From contig NC_087245.1 of NCBI RefSeq assembly GCF_037042905.1, positions 30,630,001 through 30,694,000 on the forward strand: a stretch of DNA of 64,000 nucleotides, written 5' to 3'. This document shows positions 38,826 to 48,267 of the stretch, piece after piece. This DNA comes from Lytechinus pictus. Taxonomy: Eukaryota; Echinodermata; Echinoidea; Temnopleuroida; Toxopneustidae. Position numbers and translations under genes: made by a program. Within the stretch, counting starts at the first letter, position 1, and every line of letters starts with the position of its first letter. The notes below the pieces were generated by a model. That model was given only the letters and a program-made list of their open reading frames with translations, ran no database searches and was not told the origin of the DNA.

Positions 38826-40044
38826 ATTTATTTTTTTTAATTATTTATTTATTTATTCTTCACTTATTTGTTTATTCATTTATTTATTTATTTATTTATT
38901 TATTTATTTGTTTATTTATTCTTCACTTATTTGTTTATTCATTTATTTATTTGTTTATTTATTTATTTATTTATCTATCTATTTATTTCAATATATTTCT
39001 CCCGCGGGGTCCTGGAATACATGATAAAAACAAGTATAAACACATTTAAATACATATAAAATATACAAAGTAATATTTCAAATAACTTAACTCATATCAT
39101 AACAGAAAACAAAAAGCAAGCATACGGCATCGTTAAAAACATGATACTAATTAACAAAATTACACAAAAAGCAATACATATAAAAAAAAAAAAGTAGATA
39201 TACATAAAAAGTTGATTTCCATTTAAAAGGCAATAATAAAACTTAAAATTTAAAAAGATGCACTTTCAGTTTCTGTTTAAAACTTGATAGAGATTTTGAC
39301 TGTTTCAAATAAAATGGCAAGTTGTTCCAAAGTAAAATTGCTGAGTAAGATCAAGAGTGTTTGAAAATTTCGGTATGAGTTTTTGGGGTGATCAAATTAT
39401 CTTTTGCCGCATATCTAGTGTTAAAACAATGATAGTCACTTGCAAAAGTAAACACATTACGATAGAATCCCGATGACAGACCATTGATACATCTATACAT
39501 AAAAAATCACTTAAAATAGGTAACGCGATCGTTGAAAATTCACAAAAACATTTCTTTTGATGGGGTATAGGCTACAAATTACATTTTAGGATTAATCTAG
39601 CCGCTCTTTTTTTAAGTTTGATTATACGATCTATGTCCTTATTGAAACGCAACCCCCAGATTTCACAGTAATAATCAAGGTGTGATTGGACTAAACATAA
39701 GTATCGAGTCTTGAGGGTATTTTGGTCAACATAAGCCCTAACCCTTCTTAGCATACCTAGGCTGGCATACACCTTTTTACATACATTATCAACTTGGTAT
39801 TACCAAGATCGGTGTTGATCAATTAATTACTCCAAGACATTTTATCGTTGTACATCGTTCTATAACATCCCCATTAAATTTGAGAATTGCATCTTCCATA
39901 GAAAAAATAGATATCTTTTTTATCCGTGTTAAGCTTTAGTTTATTTACGTTTAACCATTCTTTTAAGGAATTCATATCATCCTGAAGCTTATATTGAATA
40001 TCTTGTGCAGACGTACTGTGAACATATAATGTGGTGTCGTCTGC
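38826..40044 (-). mobile_element. 5'-truncated non-LTR retrotransposon, minus strand, frameshifted
   Basis: The element is read right to left. Its truncated 5' end is at about 40,044, with the RT frame opening FADDTTLYVHSTSA and continuing LKEWLNVNKLKLNTDK. The thumb region follows at 39,572-39,772 (LVQSHLDYYCEIWG, KKRAARLIL), then LWNNLPFYLKQSKSLSSFKQ at about 39,255-39,345. The 3' end is a (TTTA)n-type tail at 38,829-38,990. The coding frame is broken several times between these blocks. Satellite flanks both sides. At the 5' junction CGAAC is shared by element and monomer, so the breakpoint is ambiguous by a few bases. It belongs to a different family from the element at 23,391, judging by residue differences. 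Confidence 0.85.
39255..40044 (-). pseudogene. Degenerate reverse transcriptase C-terminal region
   Basis: Conserved blocks are in different frames, so it cannot make a protein: FADDTT (catalytic palm motif) at about 40,027-40,047, a thumb-region stretch at 39,572-39,772 open for 66 residues, and WNNLP near 39,320. The order and spacing match the intact fragment at 23,393-24,289, which supports the identification. Everything upstream of the FADD motif is absent. Confidence 0.8.
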
Positions 40045-40931
40045 GAACATCAATTCAGCTCCCCTAAGGGAAATATGAATTCGGCGCCACCCCCTTGGTC
40101 AGACATTGATTTGACTCCCCCTATGTCGAACATCAATTCGGCGACACTGTGTAGAACGTCAATTCGGCGCCCCTACGTCGAACATCATTTTGGCGCCCCG
40201 CTAGGTGGAACATCAATTCAGCACCCAGGTTGAACATGAATTCGGTGCCTCTATGTCGAACACCAATTCGGCGCCCCCTAAGACGAACATGAATTAGTCA
40301 CCCCCCATGTCTAACATCGATTCGGTGCCCCTAGGTTGAACATCGATTCGGCGCCTTTAGGTCGAATATCATTATTTTGGAAATTTGTCAAATCTAGAAA
40401 GTCTGAGAGAATTTCTGTTGAATGTTAAAAACCATTTGGCGTCCCCTATGTCGAACATCGATTCGGCGCCACTAGGTAGAACAATTCGGTGCGCCCCTCC
40501 TAGGTCAAAGATAAATGCGGCGCCCCTATGTCGAACATCAATTTTGCGCCCCCTTGTTGGAAGATCAATGCAGCCACCTCCTCCCCCCCCCCCAAGGCTG
40601 AAAATTAATTCGGCGCCCTCCCCCTAGGTGGAACATCGGAGGAACATAGCAGCCCCCAGGTTGAACATAAATTCGGTGCCCCTTTATTTAACATAAATTT
40701 CGCGCCCCAGGACAAACATCAAATTGGCGCCCCCATGTTGAACATCAATTCAGCACCCCTAGGTCAAACATTAATTCGGCACTCTCTTAGGTTGAAAATC
40801 AATCCAGCCCCGCCCCCTAGATTAAAGATCGATTCGGCGCCCCTGTGTCAAACACCAATTTGGCAGCCCCTAGGTTGAACATCAATTCGGCGCCCCTAAG
40901 TGAAATATGTATTCGCCCCCCCCCCCTTGAT
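40045..40931 (+). repeat. Satellite block 3
   Basis: Diverged 26-bp monomers, same orientation. A non-satellite stretch of about 60 bp at 40,376-40,436 (TTTGGAAATTTGTCAAATC and onward) interrupts it; I do not recognise it. The block ends GATCAGACATT at the next retrotransposon tail. Confidence 0.85.
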
Positions 40932-41118
40932 CAGACATTTTTTAGCATTATTTGTATTTTAGTTTTGCTGTATATAATTACATGTATCCCTAAGTATTTG
41001 TAATCTTTCCTTTTATTAAGTGTATATTTTCTTTATGCAGGACCATTATGTGAAACAGCCTGCGAGCTGATTAATGTTTTATCCTGTTGAAAGATGTTTT
41101 AATAAATAAATAAATAAA
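40932..41118 (+). mobile_element. Short 3' tail of a non-LTR retrotransposon
   Basis: About 187 bp of AT-rich sequence ends in (AATA)n just before satellite resumes at GATTCGGCTCCCC. The end carries GAAACAGCCTGCGAGCTG, a 3' untranslated motif of the sort seen at CR1-like ends, and no coding sequence. Extreme 5' truncation explains the small size. Confidence 0.65.
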
Positions 41119-41780
41119 TTGATTCGGCTCCCCACTGTGTCGAACATCGATTCGGTGTCACTTGGTAGAACGTCAATTCGGCGCCCCCGCTAGGTGGAAC
41201 ATCAATTCAGCCGCCCGGGTTGAACATAAATTCGGTGCCTCTATGTTGAACATCAATTCGCCACCACTAGGGCAAACGTCAACTTGGCGTCACCCTCGGT
41301 TTAACAATAATTCAGCGCCCCCTCAGGTCGAACATCAATTCGGCACCCCCCCCCTAAGTCGAACATAAATTTGGCACCCCCCATGTCAATCTTCAATTCG
41401 TCGCTACTAAATAAAATATGAATTCGGCGCCCACCTAGGTTTGACATTAATTCGGCTCCCCCTATGTCGAACATCGATTCGGCGCCCCTCCCTCTCCTCG
41501 GTCGATCATCAATTTGGCGCTCCCTATGTCGAAGATCAATTTGGCACCACTAGGTGGAACATCAATTCGGCGCCCCCTCCCCTAGGTTTGAGATCAATTC
41601 GGCGCCCCTATGTCGAACATCAATTTGACGCCCCCTTGGTGCAACATCAATTCGGCGCACCCCTAGGTCGAACATCGATTCGGCACCCCTTTAGTAAAAT
41701 ATGAATTCGGCGCCCATCCAGGTCGAACATAAATTTTCGAACATCAATTCGGCGCCCTCTCCCTCCCTCGGTTGAACATT
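41119..41780 (+). repeat. Satellite block 4
   Basis: Diverged 26-bp monomers between two retrotransposon 3' ends. Individual monomers such as GTCGAACATCGATTCGGCGC remain recognisable. No internal long-range order was noticed. Confidence 0.87.
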
Positions 41781-42436
41781 ACTTTCTATATTTAAGTATT
41801 TAAATGGGATGCTACCATCATCATTTCAATTTGTTTACTTTGAATAAAACCATTTATGATTACCCTACCCGTTATTAATCTAATCTACATTAAATTAATC
41901 CAAAACTACTTCTTGTCCAGAGATACATAAGACATCACAATCCCAGAATCAATTAAATCCTCCTGCTCCCTACAGTCATTTAAAGCTAAAGTTAAGGTCA
42001 TGTTACTATCGGAATATGCGAGGTAAATTTTTCTGTCATAATCGTTTCCTATTCCTTTGCCACCACAATTATCACCACCACCACCACCATAATCATCATC
42101 ATCATCATCTTCATTTTCACCATCATTGTTTTTTTTCTTGACTATATATTATATAGCAAATTTTGGTTTGTTTGATTTTCTTTTTTTAATACTTAATTGA
42201 AATATTAATAATTCGTTTTCATCCATTCTGCTCATAATTATATATAATTACGATTACATAATTGATATATGTTTCGGTTTTTCATATTTTCACGCATTGT
42301 TTTGCTTACAATGGTGATCCATCTTCTGCTACTGATTTTATGTTCAATGATATCTTCCTCATATATTGTCACAATATATTTGTTATATTTATTTTATATT
42401 ATATTGGTATGTAGAATAAAACTAAATAAATAAATC
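41781..42436 (+). mobile_element. 3' end of a non-LTR retrotransposon (paralogue of 35,696-36,893, empty of the MITE)
   Basis: Collinear with the copy at 35,696 but lacking the 602-bp foldback element; at the equivalent place it reads AAAGCTAAAGTTAAGGTCATG. Its C-terminal frame (about 41,941-42,026) reads PESIKSSCSLQSFKAKVKVM then LLSEYAR and a stop. A (CCA)/(TCA) microsatellite lies at about 42,060-42,120 and an (AAAT)n tail at about 42,420-42,436. The left flank GAACATTA and right flank GAACATTA could be an 8-bp target duplication, though satellite monomers carry this string anyway. Confidence 0.78.
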
Positions 42437-43170
42437 AAGTCGAACATTAATTCGGCGCCACTAGGTAGAACGTCAATTCGGTACCCATCCCCTCCTCTAG
42501 GTTTAAGATCTATTCGGCGGACCTATATCGAACATCAACCTGGTGCAGCAGTCAGGTGCCCCACTTGGTGGAACAACAATTCAGCCTCCTCCCCAAGGTT
42601 GAACATCAATTCGGCGCCCCTATGTCGAACATCAATTTGGCGCCCCAGGACAAACATCAAATTGGCGCCATTAGGTCGAACATGAATTCGGCTCCCCCTT
42701 TGTCAAACATCAAGTCGGCGCATCTAGGTCGAACATGAATTCGCCCCCCCCCCCTCTCGGTTGAATATCACTTTGGCGCCTCCCTATGTCGAACATCATT
42801 CAGCCCCCAATGTTGAACATCAATTCGGCTCCCCTTTGTCGAACATTAATTTTGCGCCCCTTAGGTGGAGCATTAATTCGGCGCCCCCCCCCCCCTCGGT
42901 TTAACATCAATTCGGCGCTCCCTAGGTCGAACATCGATTCGGCGCCCACCCAGGTCGAACATAAATTTGGCGCCCCCCCCCCCCTATGTCAAACATCTAT
43001 TCAGCCCCCAAGGTTGAACATCAATTCGGCTCCCCTATGTCGAACATCAATTCGGCGCCCCCTGTCGAACATCAATTCTGCGCCTCTAGGTCGAACACCA
43101 ATTTGGTGCCCCCGCCCCCTCGGTTGAACATCAATTTGGCGCCACTAGGTAGAACGTCAATTCAGCGCCG
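42437..43170 (+). repeat. Satellite block 5 and right boundary of the array
   Basis: Last 26-bp monomers, ending at CAATTCAGCGCCGC near 43,170, after which the sequence becomes ordinary AT-rich DNA. Monomers remain in the same orientation as at position 1. Confidence 0.9.
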
Positions 43171-44814
43171 CTTTTGTAATGATAATTACTTTTCATTGTC
43201 TCTGATAGCATACTCTGAGAAGACACATGGCTAATTTTAAAGGGGAAAAGTAAAAAGGAAAACAAACTAATAAAAATAAATAATGCAATATTTATTGAAA
43301 TATGATTTGAAATTACTCGACTGGCCGCAACCTTGATACATAACATCACAAAGAGATATCCCTGAAACTATTTTTTTGTAATGTGTGGAAATTTGTAAAA
43401 TGTTGATTCAAAAATCGTCGAATTCTGAGCGGTTTTCACGTTTTGAAACTGTTAGCATACAATATTTCGCGTAATATCAGGACATAATAAGGCTTTGAAA
43501 TATATTTCTATATATCCACAGTTTGTGATCAAATAAATAGGAAATATTTGCAACACAAATTTCAAGACAAATCACTTCTCAGTTTTCCAATAATATTGGC
43601 GGCATTACACATCGCCACCGAAGGCTACAGTGCACCTGCGTATTCTTTCATACTTCTTTAGAAATAGAAAACTACATGAATTAATTTGCATTTCGTTGTC
43701 ACTCCCTCTTTTATAACTCCATGTTATTCCCAAGCGAGCAACTGAAGAGTTGTAATACTGATAGTTGCATATTGTCAAAAAGTGTTGTAAACTCATAATC
43801 AAGTATAATCATATCATGACCGTTAAGTTGGGTATACCTGTATAATTATGCATTTTTAAATAAAGTTGTAGCATCTGATGGGTGCAAGGCATTTCTTTGG
43901 CATTTTTTGTCATCATAATAGCCACGCCCACTTTTTTTCACAGAGGCCTCCCCATATTATTATGGCCTATCAGGTCCATGGAGTAAACATCACCTTTGAT
44001 ATCAAATTGAAGCCAATTAAAACGAAAATGCAGAAGAGGAAGAAAGAGAAAAAAGGGGAAAGAGAGACGAAAGAAAAAGAAAGTCACTAATTTGATACTT
44101 TTTTTTTAATAGAAAACAAAGTTGAAGAATATTTATGATTGTCAAATAGTCAAATTCTTCATCAGAAGAAATATCTGACTTACGAGTATAATCAACTCAA
44201 ATTGACTGATGCCAAGTAATAAGAAGACCCCCCCCCCCACAGACCATGTTTGGTATCAAATTTAACTCATTGCAGATGGAATGTAACTATAAAGGTTAGA
44301 AGATATATTTAAACATCATGTAATGTCTTGAACAGTCTTTATCATATTTAACAAAATACGTGTAACATCAAATCAGTCCACGTATGTGAAATAAGATCGA
44401 TTTTTTAATAGTTTGATACAAAATTATATATATTCATCAAGTTCAAGGCAGTTCAAATAGCTATGGTTATACAAATTAAAATATGTTTGTGATAATGTAT
44501 AAGTTTATGTATAATATTTTGCCAGTACCATCCAAATTGTTTGAATGGAAATGAAAGGATTTTGGTATTAATTGTAACTAATGTGACCAAAAGAGAGATT
44601 TAATGCATGTATTTTTCCTTTGGTTTGTGATTTGGTTAAATAACTTTGGAATACTGTAAAAATAGTGATACGTAACGTCTGTTGTAAGAATTGTGTGTTT
44701 TTACCTCAGTGTGCCATATAGAACTAAGGTACAAAGTCAGAAACTACATAACATGTTCCAAATATCATGTGACATTAACCTAGGACCGTGATCCATTTCG
44801 ATCTTTTATAACCT
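43171..44814. other. AT-rich DNA, no gene recognised
   Basis: Short open frames only (up to about 72 residues), none with recognisable motifs. A purine-rich stretch lies at about 44,030-44,085 and a 10-C run near 44,230. Nothing else could be supported. Confidence 0.6.
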
Positions 44815-45575
44815 TTAAAGGTGTACTCTGGATCGAAAATAATCATATCTAAATAATTACATAGAGTAAAATTCACCGAGCAAAATTCTAAAAATTGCAT
44901 CAAAATCTGAAAAAAAAATAACGAAATGATTGAATTTTAAAGTTAAGCAATATTGTGTGAAAACATATATGCACCCTCGTCATGAATATTCATTAGGTGG
45001 GCTGATGATGTCACATCCCCACTTTCCTTTTCTCGGGTTATTACATGAAATCATAATTATTTCATATTTTCATATATGTGTGTATGATAAGTCTCCTTTA
45101 TAATAAAAAAAGTTGCAGCAATGACTATCTAATGCGTTAACTCACTTTTTATATCCAATCTGTTTAGTCTTTTGAGGACAACATTTGAAGAAACATAATT
45201 TCATATATTTATTCATTTATTCATTTATCTATTTATTTTGTTTTATTTATTTTATACTGCAGGGTAGGCCTGTTCAGTTCTTAAAACTGCTTTACAAAGG
45301 CGCCCTGCAGTTTAAAATACATGTCAAGATAACCATGAACAACAACAACAACAACAACAACAAACATATGATAAAATAAAAAAGAACAAGTGTGTTCGTG
45401 GAGATATACATGTACATAGATCTGTTTCACCGAAATACTGCAAATCTATAAAATGTCATAACTTTGTTATTTCTTGTCAGATTTTGAAAAAAATGTTCAG
45501 TGTTTTGTATGCCTGATTTTTCTATATCTGTTCAAATCATAATATTTTCAGCCTGGAGAACCCTTTGAATTACCA
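44815..45575. mobile_element. Foldback element distantly related to the TTAA MITE, interrupted by a retrotransposon tail
   Basis: The left end AAAGGTGTACTCTGGATC with GAAAATAATCATAT, and the right end reverse-complemented AAAGGGTTCTCCAGG with GAAAATATTATGATT, are imperfectly inverted. Inner parts share CATCAAAATCTG with the complement CAAAATCTGACAAG. The layout (inverted arms, TTCATCAAAATC-like motif, ATGATGTCACATC) resembles the 35,961 element but is much diverged. A retrotransposon tail at about 45,197-45,395 splits it. Confidence 0.5.
45197..45395 (-). mobile_element. Retrotransposon 3' tail, minus strand, with a (CAA)n run
   Basis: On the minus strand CTGCAGGGCGCCTTTGTAAA leads into GGCCTACCCTGCAG, a hairpin-like 3' end, then an A/T tetranucleotide tail (plus strand 45,197-45,255, ATTT-rich). 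On the other side is (CAA)n at about 45,336-45,362. This arrangement is typical of a heavily truncated non-LTR element; the family is not assigned. Confidence 0.5.
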
Positions 45576-45714
45576 ACTGATATGCGTTATTCATTTTTTC
45601 ATCACAATGAAATAGTGTGGAATTACATATAGAGTTGCCGTTAGTACTACCTATTATCATTCAACGAAGAGCTTACTTAGGCCTATTATCAAATATATAA
45701 ATTTGAAATATTCC

Positions 45715-45915
45715 ATCATTTACAAATGAAATACATAAGAAATATAGTGCATGACATCATCGCCTATCCTGCTACTATATCATAGGTGAAAATAAGCTAA
45801 TGTCATAACTTTTTTAATTTACCTCCGAATTTTAGTGAAATTTTTCAGCATTATGGTTTGAATTTGTATTTTCTCTATCATTCAAATTAAATTTTTGATA
45901 ACATGGCCTTTAAAA
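45715..45915. mobile_element. Half copy of the inverted-repeat MITE family
   Basis: Contains GTCATAACTTTTTTAATTTA, TTTCAGCATTATG and TTCAAATTAAATTTTTG in the order seen in the right arm of 35,961-36,562, with many substitutions. The terminal part reads ATGGCCTTTAA instead of TTGTCCTTTAA. The left arm was not found next to it. Confidence 0.5.
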
Positions 45916-45984
45916 AACCTCAAGTCTTTGAGTGAGTTTGAGTTGAAAATGTTTTTTCATGTCAAATTTCTGATTATAATAGTT

Positions 45985-46225
45985 GGATCTATAAAGCGTT
46001 TTTTTGCCTGAGGATACAAAGCGCTGCTATTATTACACAGGCATATAGGCGCTCAAGAATTCGAGGAATTTTTTCCTACCGGGTACCCATTCACATCACC
46101 TTGGCAGAGTGCAGCACAATGTCGGTAAATCTCTTGCTGAAGGAGAACACGCCATGGCTGGGAATCGAATCTACGTCCCTCAGATTGAAAGACGAGAGTC
46201 ATAACCACTAGACCACAACGCTCCC
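45985..46225 (-). mobile_element. tRNA-derived SINE (Glu-tRNA-like head), minus strand
   Basis: On the minus strand, starting at 46,225, the sequence opens GGGAGCGTTGTGGTCTAGTG with an RNA polymerase III A box (TGGTCTAGTGG, plus-strand 46,205-46,215) and a B box (GATTCGATTCC, plus-strand 46,161-46,171). The two boxes lie about 44 nt apart, as in tRNA genes. The position equivalent to the anticodon loop reads CTTTCAA, giving TTC, so the ancestor was probably tRNA-Glu. A non-tRNA body follows (GTGCTGCACTCTGCC, then GCGCCTATATGCCTG) down to about 45,985. The acceptor stem cannot form properly, so this is a SINE and not a tRNA gene. Confidence 0.75.
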
Positions 46226-46696
46226 AAATTTGGGTATTAACTTAATAGTGAAGCTCGTAAATGGCAAATGTTGCAGAGCTGAATTAGGGGTTATACTATG
46301 AAGGATGAAGAAGTTTTCTCGAAACGTAAATCGAGTACACTTCTTAGAAAAAAAACGAAGAGCCAATTAATGCTTGTGAAAGTATAAACATTTTTAACCT
46401 CAAACATTTGTGCTCCAAACAAGTCTCTGGTAGTATTTTGATGGGGAAGGGGGCAACCAAAAGGTCATATCATGTTTTTCCAATTGAAATAGCTGAAAAC
46501 GGCGCTGTATGAAACGGGCTCTGTGTCTGTTTTTATGATGATATTAAAGAGAAACGAAAGATGCAACTAGATTATTTCTTTTCTATTTTTTTTCCACAAG
46601 CGCAAATATTTATTGATGTCGACCAGCCCCTCCAACCCTTTGGGTATAGTGCAAGTACATCCTGAGCCACAGTTGGAAGTGGACAACGATACTCGA

Positions 46697-46955
46697 GTAC
46701 ACTCTAAAAATATTGGGTAAAAGTGCTCCATGAGGATAATTATTGTGTCCAACCAACATTGGGCATTTCTTTTCGGCATTTTTATTTATCCAGTGTGATG
46801 AAAATTGTGCCCATTCTAAGGTAATTGCTGCTTATTTTTCTAATCTTACTGGACAATATGTTACCCGCATTGGGTAAAATACTGCCCAAATTGGTTGGAC
46901 ACATAATTACCCTCGTGGTGGTAAAAATTTTACCCAATATTTTTTTACCTTGTAC
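46697..46955. mobile_element. MITE-like inverted-repeat element, 259 bp
   Basis: The left arm GTACACTCTAAAAATATTGG and the right arm reverse-complemented GTACAAGGTAAAAAAATATT both continue into GGGTAAAA, and farther in both carry AATTAT then GTGTCCAACCAA. Arms are about 60-70 bp and imperfect. Repeated TTGGGTAAAA/TTTTACCCAA blocks inside add further self-complementarity. No transposase is present. Confidence 0.75.
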
Positions 46956-47024
46956 ACCATTCATGCCGTCTGGTCAGAGAGAAATAATCAGTGCAGGTCT
47001 TGTAAGTATATCACTAACAAAACA

Positions 47025-47425
47025 TGCGAGCGCGAAGCGCGAGTTTAATTTTTTATATTCAGACCTGAAAAGGGAAATGTCAAGCACAGTTTGATTAAAT
47101 GAATAGGATAAGGATAAACGAACCAATAATGAGAGTGCGAAGCGCGAGTTAATTTGTTTTTGATCTACTGAGTCCTGGTAGGTGTTTCATAAAGTTGTTT
47201 ATAAATTAGGAGCGACTTTAAGAACGACTGGTGATCCTTCCTTAGGTGCTAAATAGTCACCAATGTACATTTAATGGTGAATATCATTTACCACAAGAAA
47301 GAATCACCAGTCCTCCTTAAAGTCACTCCTAACTTACGAACAGCTTAATGAAACACCCACCAGAAAGGGAAATTTCAAACGTCGTTTAAATTCATAAATA
47401 TTACAGGATAACAATATCTCTGAAC
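47025..47425 (+). repeat. About 105-bp tandem repeat with GCGAAGCGCGAG, second unit split by a MITE
   Basis: GCGAAGCGCGAG occurs at 47,032-47,043 and 47,137-47,148 (offset 105). Unit 1 continues CAGACCTGAAAAGGGAAATG, then AATGAATAGGATAAGG. Unit 2 reads GAGTCCTG, is interrupted at 47,175-47,363, and resumes GAAAGGGAAATTTC then ATTACAGGATAA. The interrupted unit thus rejoins in register with the intact one. Confidence 0.7.
47175..47363. mobile_element. MITE, 189 bp, with inverted repeats of about 66 bp
   Basis: The left end is CTGGTAGGTGTTTCATAAAG and the right end reverse-complemented is CTGGTGGGTGTTTCATTAAG. Similarity continues through TTAGGAGCGACTTTAAG / TTAGGAGTGACTTTAAG to GACTGGTGAT. 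It sits inside the 105-bp tandem repeat, whose intact copy supplies the approximate empty site. A target duplication could not be separated from the CTG at the terminus. Confidence 0.85.
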
Positions 47426-47439
47426 AAATAATCCCCGTG

Positions 47440-47815
47440 CATTTTTCTCTCTCTCTTTTACATTCCTTCATCCCCCTTTCCCTTTCACTAGCTTCTCGTC
47501 CTCTTTTTCTCCCTCTTTCCTTCCTTTCTCCCAATACCTTATTTGTTTCGTTCTCTCTTTTGGCACTTCCTTTCCATTCTCTTCTTCTTCTCTCTCTCTC
47601 TCTCTCTCTTTTCCACCTTCCTTTATTTCCTCTTTAGCTTACGAATCTTTTCTAGTCTTCATTATTTTTTTTACCATTTTCTTCTTCCCCGCTTCCTTCC
47701 CCCTTTTCCTTGAAATCTTTCTCTCCATTATTTCCTCTCTCTCTTTCCATTCTTTTCTAGTATCCATTTCTCTTTACCTCCCTCTTCTTTCCCTCTCACT
47801 CCTTTCTTTTGGTGA
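47440..47815 (+). repeat. Polypyrimidine (C/T-rich) tract
   Basis: Roughly 375 bp dominated by C and T on the plus strand, with a pure (CT)n run near 47,590-47,610. Open frames here encode only low-complexity Ser/Leu/Phe/Pro and are not called. Such tracts can adopt triplex (H-DNA) structures; that is general knowledge, not shown here. Confidence 0.85.
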
Positions 47816-48067
47816 TCATTTTCAGAGTTGCTCCATTATATTGGAATTTTACTCAATACATAATATAATTTTAGTCCGATTATATAACGAGGCTATAGAA
47901 AAGAAACGAAACGATAGAGGGCTATAAATCTGTTTCACTTATGTTGCTTTTTCCCATCAGCGCAAGAATGAATCTGTTGTCGACTAAGACGTCTACCCCA
48001 CATTGGATATGATCAATTACCGCCTCGTGGAGTCACCTCGGGATCCTTGGCTTGGTAGAGACATGGA

Positions 48068-48213
48068 GAGCGTTTCATGAAAGGACTTGTCGGATGTTTT
48101 ATCTGACCTGTCCTGTTTTGTCCCACAGTTACCATAGTAACAATCAAAATCAAGGAAAGTTGTCGGGACTCGGGCCTGACAACTTGTCGGATGAAAATGT
48201 TTATGAAATGCTC
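48068..48213. mobile_element. MITE-like palindromic element, 146 bp
   Basis: The left end GAGCGTTTCATGAAAGGACT and the right end reverse-complemented GAGCATTTCATAAACATTTT are inverted. Inside, ACTTGTCGGATG occurs in both arms, at 48,086 and 48,182, and GTTACCATAGTAAC at about 48,128 is a near-perfect palindrome. It abuts the minisatellite that follows. Confidence 0.7.
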
Positions 48214-48267
48214 CAGGACTTACGGTGCACATCCCCATCCATGCGGCCTGGTCATGAATGGAGGACC

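Noticed and set aside
38768..39059. Leu/Ile/Tyr-rich open frames (93 and 63 residues)
   Set aside because: They are translations of the (TTTA)n retrotransposon tail.
1..43170. CRISPR array
   Set aside because: Repeats are directly adjacent with no unique spacers, are degenerate, and lie in eukaryotic DNA with retrotransposons.
1..43170. CENP-B box in the monomer
   Set aside because: TTCG occurs but the rest of the 17-bp box pattern does not line up in the monomer consensus.
46157..46225. Functional tRNA-Glu gene
   Set aside because: The promoter boxes are present but the acceptor stem does not pair and a non-tRNA body follows, so it is a SINE head.
47437..47637. 66-residue open frames on both strands
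   Set aside because: Low-complexity translation of the polypyrimidine tract.
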